Source of the DNA: Eubacteriales bacterium | Lineage (GTDB): Bacteria; Bacillota; Clostridia; Oscillospirales; CAG-382 | Assembly (NCBI GenBank): GCA_028702135.1 | Contig: JAQVPJ010000002.1 | Span: 62,001 to 126,000 of the forward strand | Direction of reading: 5' to 3' | DNA length: 64,000 nucleotides | Part shown: positions 1 through 8,308 of the stretch, one piece after another | Layout: each line of letters starts with the position of its first letter | How positions within the stretch are numbered: position 1 is the stretch's first letter | The notes under the pieces: generated by a model | Database searches by the model: none | The model's input: only the letters and a program-made list of their open reading frames with translations | Told to the model about the DNA's origin: nothing | Made by a program: the position numbers and the translations under genes

Positions 1-411
1 TATAGAGATTATCTCCACATTTTTGCCGCGGCTGTTATTGATGAGCTTTATAACCCTCTCCCTCAAAAAGCTATCTGTAAACGGCTTAATAATGATATCG
101 TCTACACCCAATTTTACAGCACTTGCAAAGAAGCTGTTGTTATTACCTGACGAGATCATCAATATGGGAATATGCTTCACCAGTGCTCCCCGGATTGCTA
201 TAATGTCACTTGAGACATCCTTTTCGTCGGCGCTATCGTCAATGATTACGCAGGAAATGTTGCTTCCTAAATTCTCGATCCTTGTTACGAATTCATTAAT
301 GTAGCTGCTTTCTAACAGACGGACTCCGGCATCGTTTGAGAAAATACTCTCTATCCTTTTATATAGGAACTTGCTCTTAAAGTAAGTAAGAATATTAGCA
401 TCCAAAAACAT
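1..411 (-). CDS. Receiver-domain (response-regulator-like) protein, C-terminus cut by window edge
   Basis: The reading frame stays open from an ATG at 411 to the left edge (137 codons seen). A strong ribosome site AGGAGGTGA lies about 7 bases upstream of the ATG. The protein begins MFLDANILTYF and carries receiver-like elements: CVIIDDSADEK (acidic pocket), PILMISSGNN (the Thr/Ser strand) and DDIIIKPF (the invariant Lys-Pro). This order matches CheY-like domains, so a phosphorylatable or degenerate receiver is likely; what follows it is unknown. It lies 37 bases after the PLP-enzyme gene and is probably the last visible member of the murD-led transcript. Confidence 0.6.
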   Translation of the reverse strand, partial: MFLDANILTYFKSKFLYKRIESIFSNDAGVRLLESSYINEFVTRIENLGSNISCVIIDDSADEKDVSSDIIAIRGALVKHIPILMISSGNNNSFFASAVKLGVDDIIIKPFTDSFLRERVIKLINNSRGKNVEIISI

Positions 412-448
412 TATAGATTCACCTCCTTCTTCTTATCTATCATCTAAA

Positions 449-1672
449 CTATTTTGTCATAAATTCCGCAGCTGTCAGAATTCCGTATTTGCCGCTTTCA
501 TAGGTAAGCCCGCCTTGTATATAAACCGTAAAAGGTTCGCGTATCGGAGCATCGGCAGAAAGCTCTATCGAAGAACCCTGTGTAAAAGCACCTGCCGCCA
601 TTACTACCTCGCTGTCATAGCCCGGCATCGCCCAGCCCTCGGGCTTTACAAACGAATCGACCGGGGAACCCGCCTGTATCCCGTGACAGAACTTCAATAG
701 AGTATCGGCATCTTTCAGATTTATTGTCTGTATTATGTCAACCCTTTTCTCAAAGGCGTCGGGATACACTTCATAACCGAGTTTTTTAAAGAGCAGGGCG
801 GCGAATGCGGCGGTTTTCAACGCCTGAGCCGTTGTATGCGGAGCATAAAACAAGCCTTTTATCATGCTCTTTGTCTGGCCGAGAGATGCGCCGGCTTCAA
901 GGCCGATTCCCGGTACTGACAGTCGGTAGGCAGCAAGCTCTACAGCACGCTCTGTACCCACGATGTAACCGCCGGTCTCTGCAATTCCGCCGCCGGGGTT
1001 TTTTATAAGGGAGCCGACAATTAAATCCGCCTTGGGTTCACTCTCCTCACAGAATTCACCGTAACAGTTATCGACTACAAGATATGCACTGCTATTCTGC
1101 TTTACAATCTCGTAAAGCCGGTTGATTTCATCACAGGGAAGACTGCGACGGGAGGCATATCCTTTGGAACGCTGTACGAACACAACCTTAATGCTCTTAT
1201 CAAAAAGCAGTGCGTTTCTTATAGCTTCATAGTCCAATGTACCCGTTTTTACAAGCTCACACTGTCGGTATAAAACTCCGAAATCGGAAAGAGAGCCGTT
1301 GTCCTTTTCTCCTGATCCTCCGATTACTCCGTCAAGCGTGTCATAGGGTTTGCCGGTTACCGAATAAAGAGTATCTCCCGGACGAAGCAACCCGAACAGG
1401 GCGACATTCAGCGCATGTGTACCCGATATCAGTGTATGCCTTGCAAAACCGTGTTCGTAACCGAACACATTGGCAAAAAGCTTATCACATAAATCTCTGC
1501 CATCGTCGTTATATCCGTAGCCGCTTGAAGGGTTGAAATGCCTTTCGGAAAGCCTGTTATTTGAGAAAACCCTCATCACTTTTTCGGTATTTTTATACGA
1601 AATTCGGTCTATTCTTGCAAAAATCTCCCCAAGCTCAGACTCGCATTCCGCGGTTAATTGTACAAAATCCAT
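449..1672 (-). CDS. Methionine gamma-lyase family PLP enzyme (aluminium-resistance / YnbB family)
   Basis: This is a 407-residue fold-type I PLP protein of the family Pfam calls Met_gamma_lyase, often annotated as aluminium resistance protein. Visible signatures are ARHTLISGTHALNVALFG near the N-terminus, VFVQRSKGY, VVDNCYGEF (PLP-binding Asp) and SLIKNPGGGIAETGGY, whose Lys is the expected Schiff-base residue. The frame could be extended 45 codons upstream, but that would overlap the preceding aminopeptidase; the ATG at 1672, 20 bases after that gene's stop and preceded by AAGGAACAGG, is the better start. The substrate is not proven for this family; a C-S lyase acting on sulfur amino acids released from peptides would fit the neighbouring peptidases. 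Confidence 0.85.
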   Translation of the reverse strand: MDFVQLTAECESELGEIFARIDRISYKNTEKVMRVFSNNRLSERHFNPSSGYGYNDDGRDLCDKLFANVFGYEHGFARHTLISGTHALNVALFGLLRPGDTLYSVTGKPYDTLDGVIGGSGEKDNGSLSDFGVLYRQCELVKTGTLDYEAIRNALLFDKSIKVVFVQRSKGYASRRSLPCDEINRLYEIVKQNSSAYLVVDNCYGEFCEESEPKADLIVGSLIKNPGGGIAETGGYIVGTERAVELAAYRLSVPGIGLEAGASLGQTKSMIKGLFYAPHTTAQALKTAAFAALLFKKLGYEVYPDAFEKRVDIIQTINLKDADTLLKFCHGIQAGSPVDSFVKPEGWAMPGYDSEVVMAAGAFTQGSSIELSADAPIREPFTVYIQGGLTYESGKYGILTAAEFMTK

Positions 1673-1692
1673 TTTTTCGTTTTCCTGTTCCT

Positions 1693-2688
1693 TTACTCCA
1701 TTCCTTCTTCCGTCAGGGCGGTCAGCAGCGACGAGCAAGCCTTTACATCGGAGAAGTCGATAGTCTCCATAGGTGTATGGATATAACGTGTCGGGATGGA
1801 AATACAACCGGCATCACAGCCAGCACCCGCAAGCTGCATTGAGGAGGTATCGGTTCCGCCTGCGGTGAGGATTTCATACTGATACTTTATCTTATGCTTT
1901 TCTGCAAGTGCCGTAAGGCGGTCGACAATAACTTTTGAGCAAATAACAGAGTTGTCCTTTATCTTTATTGCTGCACCTTTACCAAGGCTTACCGGCTGAT
2001 TTTTCTCTCCGGGAACATCACCTGCGGTGGTGACATCCAGAGCCACTGCATAATCGGGCATAATGGAGAAGGATGCAGTTTTTGAGCCGCGGCATCCGAC
2101 TTCCTCCTGCACGGTGAAAACATAATATGTGTCGTACTTTGTCTTTTTTGCGTTTCTTAAGGAATCCAGCGCTACTGCACAGCCTATTCTGTCGTCAAAA
2201 GCTTTTGCTGTAAAACGATTGTTCATCAGCTTTTGAAAAACCGGAGTCAATGCGCAGGTGTCACCTATTTTTATCTTTTTGCCAGCTTCCTTTGCAGACC
2301 TTGCTCCTATATCGACGAACAGCTTGTTAGCTTTTATATCCTCGGGTTTTGTTCCCGAATCGAATACAAGCACACCGGGAGTTCCGTTATTGAATCGGAC
2401 GGTGTGATAGGATGAGGATATAGAATTTATACCTCCTAAATTGGAAACACGGATAAAACCGTTGTCCTCTATATAGGTGACTACAAAACCTATCTCGTCC
2501 ATATGCGCGGCTATCATCAGCTTTTTGCCGGAATTCTCACCCTTTTTGTAAACGATCAGGTTGCCCATGGGGTCGGTTGAAATACCATCCGCATATATTG
2601 CAGCCTCCTTTTCAATAACACTTCGGAGAGCTGTCTCTTCTCCCGTCACAGAAAAAGCGGCGGTGAATTTTTTTATCAGGTCAAGCAT
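1693..2688 (-). CDS. M42 family metallo-aminopeptidase (copy A)
   Basis: This 331-residue protein is a peptidase M42 (glutamyl aminopeptidase / endoglucanase M) member, cytosolic dinuclear metal enzymes that usually assemble as tetrahedral dodecamers and trim oligopeptides. All expected residues are visible in order: AAHMDEIGF (metal His and catalytic Asp), KAFDDRIGCAV (bridging Asp), VQEEVGCRG (catalytic Glu and metal Glu), ALDVTTAGD (metal Asp) and TRYIHTP (metal His). It overlaps copy B by 8 bases, so translation is probably coupled. It is the third of three tandem paralogues in the leftward operon. Confidence 0.93.
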   Translation of the reverse strand: MLDLIKKFTAAFSVTGEETALRSVIEKEAAIYADGISTDPMGNLIVYKKGENSGKKLMIAAHMDEIGFVVTYIEDNGFIRVSNLGGINSISSSYHTVRFNNGTPGVLVFDSGTKPEDIKANKLFVDIGARSAKEAGKKIKIGDTCALTPVFQKLMNNRFTAKAFDDRIGCAVALDSLRNAKKTKYDTYYVFTVQEEVGCRGSKTASFSIMPDYAVALDVTTAGDVPGEKNQPVSLGKGAAIKIKDNSVICSKVIVDRLTALAEKHKIKYQYEILTAGGTDTSSMQLAGAGCDAGCISIPTRYIHTPMETIDFSDVKACSSLLTALTEEGME

Positions 2689-3706
2689 TTATAAAACCCC
2701 TTTCAAGCAGAGCGGAAGCAAGCTCCCTTATGGATTCAAGATCCGTTTCGGCAACAACATTGTTTGCCGAGTGAATGTATCTTGTCGGCGCTGAGATTAC
2801 GGCGACACGGGTTCCGATACCGCTTTTTTGATATGCGGAGGAATCGTTTCCACCCGCAATTACGTTTTTTATTTGATATTCTATATTATTTTCCTCCGCG
2901 ACATTTTTTATATACTGCAGCAACGCCTTATCATATATAGTGCCGCCGTCCATATGAGATAACACAGGCCCGCTGCGCAGAGAGCAGGCGTAACGGGATT
3001 TCGGTGCGTCGGCAATATCGCCTGCCGTTGTTGATTCGAAAACCACTGCAATATCGGGCTTTAGCCGGTAGCCGACCTGCTTTGCGCCGTCTGTACCGAC
3101 CTCCTCACAAGTAACGAATGCAAAATAGGTGTCATAGGGTAGCTCCCGTTTTATAAGCTCGACTAAAACAGCACAGCCAAAGCGGTCGTCAATCGCCTTA
3201 GACTTTATAAGCCCGTCTCCGAAATGCTCAAAGTTGGGCTTAAAAACGGCGATGTCCCCAACGCTGACACAGCCTGAAGCGGACTCTTTATCCGTGCAGC
3301 CGATGTCTATATACATTTCGGAAATCGGTACGCATATACCCTTTTCATCGGGTTTCTGCAGATGAATCGCCTTTGAAGCTATTACTCCGGTAATCCTATT
3401 CCCACCTATGACCACACGCCTTCCGGCGACAACACGGCGATCTATACCCCCGATAAGATCAAAATAGAGATATCCCTCATCGGAGATGTATTTTATCATA
3501 AAACCGATTTCGTCCATATGTGCCGAAAATAGTATTTTTAAGCCGGATGCTTTAGCACCTTTTTTAAAAACGGTAAGGTTGCCTGTTTCGTCAACCTCCC
3601 AGCTCGTCGCATGGTTTTTTATATCCCCGATTATTTGCTCCCTTATTTCATCCTCGCTGCCTGACGGGGAAATACAGGCACAATAGCGTTCAATTGTTTT
3701 TATCAT
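2681..3706 (-). CDS. M42 family metallo-aminopeptidase (copy B)
   Basis: This is a 341-residue M42 paralogue between copies A and C. The motifs are SAHMDEIGF, KAIDDRFGCAV, TCEEVGTDG, VFESTTAGD and TRYIHSA. The metal-1 acidic ligand is Glu rather than the Asp of copies A and C, an allowed alternative in metallo-exopeptidases but a likely cause of a different metal or substrate preference. The gene overlaps copy A by 8 bases and copy C by 4 bases. The three copies clearly differ in sequence and are therefore old duplicates rather than a recent array. Confidence 0.93.
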   Translation of the reverse strand: MIKTIERYCACISPSGSEDEIREQIIGDIKNHATSWEVDETGNLTVFKKGAKASGLKILFSAHMDEIGFMIKYISDEGYLYFDLIGGIDRRVVAGRRVVIGGNRITGVIASKAIHLQKPDEKGICVPISEMYIDIGCTDKESASGCVSVGDIAVFKPNFEHFGDGLIKSKAIDDRFGCAVLVELIKRELPYDTYFAFVTCEEVGTDGAKQVGYRLKPDIAVVFESTTAGDIADAPKSRYACSLRSGPVLSHMDGGTIYDKALLQYIKNVAEENNIEYQIKNVIAGGNDSSAYQKSGIGTRVAVISAPTRYIHSANNVVAETDLESIRELASALLERGFINA

Positions 3707-4740
3707 AAATCAATACCCCCGTCCGCGGCAAGCTCACTTATCAGTTTTGCCACATTATAAACATCAAGCAGCGAAACGACCTCGTTGGCGGTGTGCATAT
3801 TCTTGAGCGGGACCGAAATCAATACAGTCGGTATACCCCCGCGTGAGGTCTGTACTGCTCCCGCATTCGTACCGGTCCTGTTCGGTTCGGCGAACAACTG
3901 GTAGGGAATTCCGTTTTTTCTTGCTACCGCAACTGTCTTGTCGGTCAGCTTTCTGCTTGTCTTGGCTGAATAGGATATTGAGCCACCCCCTCCGATTTTT
4001 ATGTCCTTACGATAATCCGGAGCATCCGGGACATAAGCGTTCGTGACATCAAGAACGACTGCGAAATCGGGATTTATTGAGTAACTCGCCGTTGCAGCAC
4101 CTTTGTAGCCTATTTCCTCGCCGCCCGAAAACTGCACGGCAATATTAACCGGCAGCTCTTTTTCCTTTAAAAACTCAAGCGCTCTGAGAATGGCGGCTAT
4201 GCATATTCTGTCGTCAAAGCTCTTTCCGGTGATATAGTCACCCTGCAGCCTTTCGACCGGAGATTTATATGCTACTGGAGTTCCTATGGATACTATTTCT
4301 GATAGCTGTTCTTTCAAGTAGCCGGTATCAACTGCAAGGTCGGTCAGTTTTATCGGCTTTTCGCTCTCGCCCGGTTCTTGCAAATGGGGAGGCTTTGAGG
4401 TAAACACTCCCGTTATCGTGCGCTTTCCGTAAATAAGCACCTCAGATGCCGAGAGGATACGGGGGTCAATACCTCCGATGTTTACCACCTTTAAAAAGCC
4501 GCCCTCGCAGATCTCGCTTACAAAAAAACCAACCTCGTCGAAATGAGCATCAAAAAGCAGCGTCTTTGCACCGATCCTGCCGCAGTCGATTCTGCCGATA
4601 AAGCTTCCGACGGGAGTCAGCTCATACCTGTCAAAGTAATCGCCGCACAATTCCGCCAATCTATGCAAGCCCATATCCTCGCGTCCCGAAACGGCGGGAA
4701 TCGAGGACAATTCGCATGCAATCTCATAAATTCTGTCCAT
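3703..4740 (-). CDS. M42 family metallo-aminopeptidase (copy C, most divergent)
   Basis: This 345-residue protein is the first of the three tandem M42 genes, 31 bases after murD. It has the motifs FDAHFDEVGFFV, KSFDDRICIAA, SGGEEIGYKG and VVLDVTNAY. The usual TTAGD after the metal Asp and the RYIH of the other two copies are replaced by TNAYVPD and KNMH. The metal-binding His, Asp and Glu are all kept, so it should be active, but the substrate pocket around them differs. It may form mixed or separate shells with copies A and B; that is inference. Confidence 0.9.
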   Translation of the reverse strand: MDRIYEIACELSSIPAVSGREDMGLHRLAELCGDYFDRYELTPVGSFIGRIDCGRIGAKTLLFDAHFDEVGFFVSEICEGGFLKVVNIGGIDPRILSASEVLIYGKRTITGVFTSKPPHLQEPGESEKPIKLTDLAVDTGYLKEQLSEIVSIGTPVAYKSPVERLQGDYITGKSFDDRICIAAILRALEFLKEKELPVNIAVQFSGGEEIGYKGAATASYSINPDFAVVLDVTNAYVPDAPDYRKDIKIGGGGSISYSAKTSRKLTDKTVAVARKNGIPYQLFAEPNRTGTNAGAVQTSRGGIPTVLISVPLKNMHTANEVVSLLDVYNVAKLISELAADGGIDL

Positions 4741-4771
4741 CAGAATACCTCTTTTATCTATAATGAGTGTT

Positions 4772-6142
4772 TTATAACCGGTTTACTATTTTTTTAAACA
4801 GATTTCCGCGCTCTTCAAAATTCTTATACATATCGAAGCTCGCTGCGGCGGGGGAGAGTACGACGCTGTCGCCAATATCAGCAATCCTTTCTGCGATTTT
4901 TACTGCCTCCACCATATCATTTGCCCTGTAACAGGTTCTATACCCCGCGTTTTTTAAAATTGCATCGATTTTATCGGCGGTATCCCCCATCAGTATGACC
5001 GCCTTTGCTTTTTCTAAAAAGAGCGGACCGAGAGGCTCTAATGGGATTTTTTTGTCGTAGCCGCCGCAGATGACTATCACCTTGTTTTCAAAAGCATGCA
5101 AACAGGCGGTTGTTCTTGACGGACTCGAATCTATTGAGGAGTTATAATATAAAACACCGTTTTTATTCCGCACAAGCTCGCAGCGATGCTCGACTCCCTT
5201 GAAGCTACCAGCGACTTTTTGAAGTCCCTCTTTAGTATAATAACCCTCGGTAGCTTCAATCGCAGCAGCATAATGAAGCTTGTTATATATACCGACTAAG
5301 AGAATATCTTCCTGTGAGAGAAGAAGCTCATTCTTATTATACAAGCCCTTTTCGGTAAGATAAATGCCGTCATCAAGCTTTTTCTCGGCTGAGAAGAATT
5401 TTACCCTTCCCTTTGCTCTTTTTGAGAATTCTCTGGTTATTTCGTCGTCATAATTTAATATAAGCAGGTCGTTTTTTCCCTGAAAATTGAAGATATTGGT
5501 CTTTGCCTCAATATATTCCTCCATATCCCTGTGCCAGTCGAGGTGGTTTTGTGAAATATTCGTAACGACTGCAATCTCAGGTGAAACGGTCATTTTCATT
5601 AGCTGAAAACTGGAAAGCTCCGCTACAACAAAGTCACCGTCAGAAATATCATCGAGGGTGGCGAGCAGGTTTTTGCCGATATTACCGCCGATATGAACTC
5701 GCTTTCCCGATGCTTTTAAAATCTCCGAAATCAAAGTAGTTGTGGTGGTCTTGCCGTCGCTGCCCGTAACCGCTATTGTTTTAACGGCTTTTTTTTCTTT
5801 GCAGAGCTTGAAAAATTCCTCCATCTCCGTGGTTAAAACGGTTCCGTTCTTTTTCACCTCTGTAAGCTCAAGCAGATCTCCCCTGACTCCCGGAGATAAA
5901 AATATAACGGATTCGTCTATACAATCGAGATAGGATTCCCCGGTGATAATCTTTACACATAGCTCTCTCAGCCTTGCAAGGTTCTCTATGTTATCTTTTT
6001 TATCCCGGACGCTGACGTCAATCCCGGCAGCTGCAAAAAGCTCGATAATCGGCATATTGCTTATTCCGCATCCGATAAAACCAACCTTTTTGCCTTTAAA
6101 GCCGTTTATATATTCTTTTATCAATTCGATAACTCTTTTCAT
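4772..6142 (-). CDS. murD: UDP-N-acetylmuramoyl-L-alanine--D-glutamate ligase
   Basis: MurD adds D-glutamate to UDP-MurNAc-L-Ala in the cytoplasm, the second amino-acid step of peptidoglycan precursor synthesis. The 456-residue protein has an N-terminal Rossmann part (VGFIGCGISNMPI), the Mur-ligase P-loop (AVTGSDGKTTTTTL), the central HLDWH motif and a C-terminal domain with ICGGYDKKIPLEPL and LSPAAASFDMYKNFEERG. Length and motif order are normal. It heads the leftward peptidase operon, 31 bases before the first M42 gene, and its promoter lies in the short gap shared with rnpB. Confidence 0.96.
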   Translation of the reverse strand: MKRVIELIKEYINGFKGKKVGFIGCGISNMPIIELFAAAGIDVSVRDKKDNIENLARLRELCVKIITGESYLDCIDESVIFLSPGVRGDLLELTEVKKNGTVLTTEMEEFFKLCKEKKAVKTIAVTGSDGKTTTTTLISEILKASGKRVHIGGNIGKNLLATLDDISDGDFVVAELSSFQLMKMTVSPEIAVVTNISQNHLDWHRDMEEYIEAKTNIFNFQGKNDLLILNYDDEITREFSKRAKGRVKFFSAEKKLDDGIYLTEKGLYNKNELLLSQEDILLVGIYNKLHYAAAIEATEGYYTKEGLQKVAGSFKGVEHRCELVRNKNGVLYYNSSIDSSPSRTTACLHAFENKVIVICGGYDKKIPLEPLGPLFLEKAKAVILMGDTADKIDAILKNAGYRTCYRANDMVEAVKIAERIADIGDSVVLSPAAASFDMYKNFEERGNLFKKIVNRL

Positions 6143-6156
6143 GTATATTTCTCTAC

Positions 6157-6185
6157 ATTATAAATTATATTAATAAAATAATCAA
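6157..6185 (-). promoter_or_regulatory. Sigma-A-type promoter for murD operon
   Basis: On the minus strand TTGATT (6185-6180) is followed after 17 bases by TATAAT (6162-6157). The predicted start near 6150 gives a leader of only about 8 bases before the murD ATG, which is unusually short. Confidence 0.65.
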
Positions 6186-6205
6186 CCTATTGGTAAAAAA
6201 TATTT

Positions 6206-6234
6206 TTGACAAAAGGGAAAAAGAATGGTATTAT
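6206..6234 (+). promoter_or_regulatory. Promoter of rnpB
   Basis: A consensus TTGACA (6206-6211) and TATTAT (6229-6234) are separated by 17 bases. The expected transcript start near 6240 coincides with the first paired base of the RNase P RNA. Confidence 0.85.
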
Positions 6235-6239
6235 ATTAC

Positions 6240-6588
6240 GGCAACCGCTCCGAACAATCGCGCGGTATCATACCGAAAGGTCATACCGTGAGGAAAGTCC
6301 GGGCTCCACAGAGCAGGATAACAGATAATGTCTGCCGAAGGCGACTTCAGGGCAAGTGCAACAGAAATAAACCGCTGCTTTAATAGCAGTAAGGATGGAA
6401 AGGCGAGGTAAGAGCTCACCGGCGTACAGGCGACTGTGCGGCCATGTAAACCCTATCCGGAGCAACACCGCAAGAGAGCGTTAATGCTTGCTCGGCAGCT
6501 CTCACAGGTGGCAGGGAGGTAAGCGGCGACGCTTATCCAAGATAGATGATTGTTCAAGACAGAACCCGGCTTACAGGAGCGTGTTGCC
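6240..6588 (+). ncRNA. rnpB: RNase P RNA, bacterial class A
   Basis: This is the catalytic RNA that removes 5' leaders from tRNA precursors. The universally conserved blocks are present: GAGGAAAGTCCGGGCTCCAC near the 5' end (6290-6309), GAAGGCGACTTCAGGGCAAG, the GAGAGCG region, and near the 3' end AGAACCCGGCTTAC (6561-6574). The termini GGCAACCGCTC and GAGCGTGTTGCC pair to form helix P1, which fixes the ends and a length of about 349 bases. Class A is a tentative call from the overall layout. Confidence 0.95.
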
Positions 6589-6605
6589 ATAATAGTATAA
6601 GATCG

Positions 6606-6634
6606 GTCTGTAGAAAAATACAGGCTGTTTTTTA
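6606..6634 (+). terminator. Terminator after rnpB
   Basis: The stem GTCTGTA / TACAGGC (7 pairs, one G-T) closes a 6-base loop and is followed by TGTTTTTTATT. It lies 18 bases after the rnpB 3' end. Confidence 0.75.
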
Positions 6635-6756
6635 TTATAAAATCGTCTAAAATGTTAATTTTATACGCAGATAGTCTCATAAATGATTAAAACATTGACA
6701 ATTACGGAAAACTGTTATATAATGACAATGATGAAAGATAGATTGGAGTTATTTTG

Positions 6757-7866
6757 GTGCTTATTCAATTAGAGCAGTCGCAGCAGCTTATCCGAGACCT
6801 TAAAAAGGGTATAGAGGAGCTCTCTCAATCTATTAAACTTAACGACCTCATATCTGAGGTCGCCTTGCTCGAAGAGCAGGTAAACGCAGCAGGATTCTGG
6901 AGCGAGCCCGAGAAGGCACAGAGTATTTTAAGGCTTCTGAAAAGCAAAAAACAAACACTGGAAAATTACTTTGAGCTTAAAAAGAACTTTGATGATGTGT
7001 GCTCTCTTTCCGAGTTGGTACTTGAGGAAGAGGATGAGAGCATGGTTGACGAGGTAATTTCCGAATTAAATTTGGTTTTAGAAGAATATGATAAGCAAAA
7101 AATAGAAATACTCTTATCAGGGGAGTATGACAGCAGCAACGCAATTATCTCTATTCACCCGGGAGCCGGAGGTACGGAAGCTCAGGACTGGGCGGAGATG
7201 CTCTATCGGATGTATACTCGTTTTGCGGAGCGTAGGGGATTTAAGCTCAAGGTACTCGACTATTTAGACGGCGACGAGGCGGGGCTAAAGTCTGTTTCGT
7301 TCCTTATTGAGGGTGTCAACGCTTACGGTTATCTTAAAAGCGAATCCGGCGTGCACAGATTGGTACGTATATCGCCGTTTGATTCATCCGGAAGAAGGCA
7401 TACATCCTTTGCTTCTGTCGAGGTTCTGCCCGAGTTCAATGACGAGATGGTTATAGACATTAAGGAAGAGGATTTGAAGGTGGACACTCACCGCGCAAGC
7501 GGAGCGGGCGGACAGCATATCAATAAAACCGATTCCGCTATCAGAATCACCCATCTACCAACAGGTATCGTTGTAGGATGCCAGACTGAACGCAGTCAGG
7601 TACAGAACAGAGAGACTGCGATGAGAATGCTTAAAAGTAAGCTGCTTGAGATAAAAGAGCGGGAGAAGCTGGACAGGATAGAGGACATAAAAGGCATAAA
7701 AATGAACATAGAGTGGGGAAGTCAGATCCGTTCATATGTATTCATGCCATATACTCTTGTAAAAGACAACCGTACCGGTTACGAGACCGGGAATATCGTA
7801 TCTGTTATGGACGGCGAGATAGACGAATTTATAAACGCATATCTAAGGCAAAATTGCAATATCTGA
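6757..7866 (+). CDS. prfB: Peptide chain release factor 2 (no programmed frameshift)
   Basis: RF2 reads UGA and UAA stop codons and triggers peptide release on the ribosome. The 369-residue protein has the anticodon-like tripeptide SPF in RISPFDSSGRRH and the catalytic GGQ (residues 251-253) in ASGAGGQHINKTDSA. Many bacteria encode RF2 in two frames joined by a +1 shift at CTT-TGA-C; here the equivalent place reads CTT-AAC-GAC and the frame is continuous. GGAG at 6745-6748 suits GTG at 6757 (8-base spacing); an in-frame TTG at 6754 is the alternative. Confidence 0.95.
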   Translation: MLIQLEQSQQLIRDLKKGIEELSQSIKLNDLISEVALLEEQVNAAGFWSEPEKAQSILRLLKSKKQTLENYFELKKNFDDVCSLSELVLEEEDESMVDEVISELNLVLEEYDKQKIEILLSGEYDSSNAIISIHPGAGGTEAQDWAEMLYRMYTRFAERRGFKLKVLDYLDGDEAGLKSVSFLIEGVNAYGYLKSESGVHRLVRISPFDSSGRRHTSFASVEVLPEFNDEMVIDIKEEDLKVDTHRASGAGGQHINKTDSAIRITHLPTGIVVGCQTERSQVQNRETAMRMLKSKLLEIKEREKLDRIEDIKGIKMNIEWGSQIRSYVFMPYTLVKDNRTGYETGNIVSVMDGEIDEFINAYLRQNCNI

Positions 7867-7888
7867 TTTAATGAATGGAGGAGCATCT

Positions 7889-8188
7889 ATGAAAAAGACT
7901 AAGGTTATTATCGGTATTTCACTCATGGTTCAATCAATTACTTTCTTTATTCTGTTTTTAATCTATTGGGGCAGAAAGAGAAGTCTCGCAAAGACCTTTG
8001 CTGCGTTTTCGGCGGCAGGCGGTTTAGTGGGTGCGTTTTGCCTTATCAGCGAGCTGAAGGTGAGCAAATGCTGTACTTCCTTTGACGATGAGGATATCGA
8101 CGAGGATTTTGCTGATCTCGACGTATGCGAAGACGACATACTCTGCTCGTTTGATGAGAGCGAGACAGAGGAAAAAGCGACGGAATAG
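7889..8188 (+). CDS. Small membrane protein with acidic tail, function unknown
   Basis: I do not recognise a family. The frame opens at 7871, but GGAGGAGC at 7876-7883 sits inside that extension and suits the ATG at 7889, giving 99 residues. Two hydrophobic stretches are visible, one at about residues 5-29 (IIGISLMVQSITFFILFLIY) and a shorter one near 42-55 with AAGGLVGAFCLI, so one or two membrane spans are likely. The rest is strongly acidic (DDEDIDEDFADLD, ESETEEKATE), presumably cytoplasmic. It follows prfB by 22 bases and probably shares its transcript, ending at the hairpin at 8217. Confidence 0.6.
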   Translation: MKKTKVIIGISLMVQSITFFILFLIYWGRKRSLAKTFAAFSAAGGLVGAFCLISELKVSKCCTSFDDEDIDEDFADLDVCEDDILCSFDESETEEKATE

Positions 8189-8216
8189 TACGCTTTGAAA
8201 AACCAATAATGAAAAG

Positions 8217-8239
8217 TACAGCTCATCGCTGTATTTTTC
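8217..8239 (+). terminator. Terminator after prfB unit
   Basis: The stem TACAGC / GCTGTA with loop TCATC is followed by TTTTTCT. It closes the prfB and small membrane protein unit. Confidence 0.75.
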
Positions 8240-8308
8240 TGCTATATTAGGCTAAATGCATCAACAATACATTATAACAAAAAAGTATTATATCAAGGAG
8301 GTTTTTTT

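Noticed and set aside
23-304. Open frame on the plus strand over the first 300 bases
   Set aside because: It is the shadow of the receiver-domain gene on the other strand, which has a good ribosome site and receiver motifs.
449-4740. Very recent tandem triplication of M42 genes
   Set aside because: The copies differ strongly in sequence, including at ligand and signature positions, so they are old paralogues.
6231-6680. Several minus-strand frames across 6.2-6.7 kb
   Set aside because: This region is RNase P RNA with conserved blocks, a promoter and a terminator; the frames are by chance.
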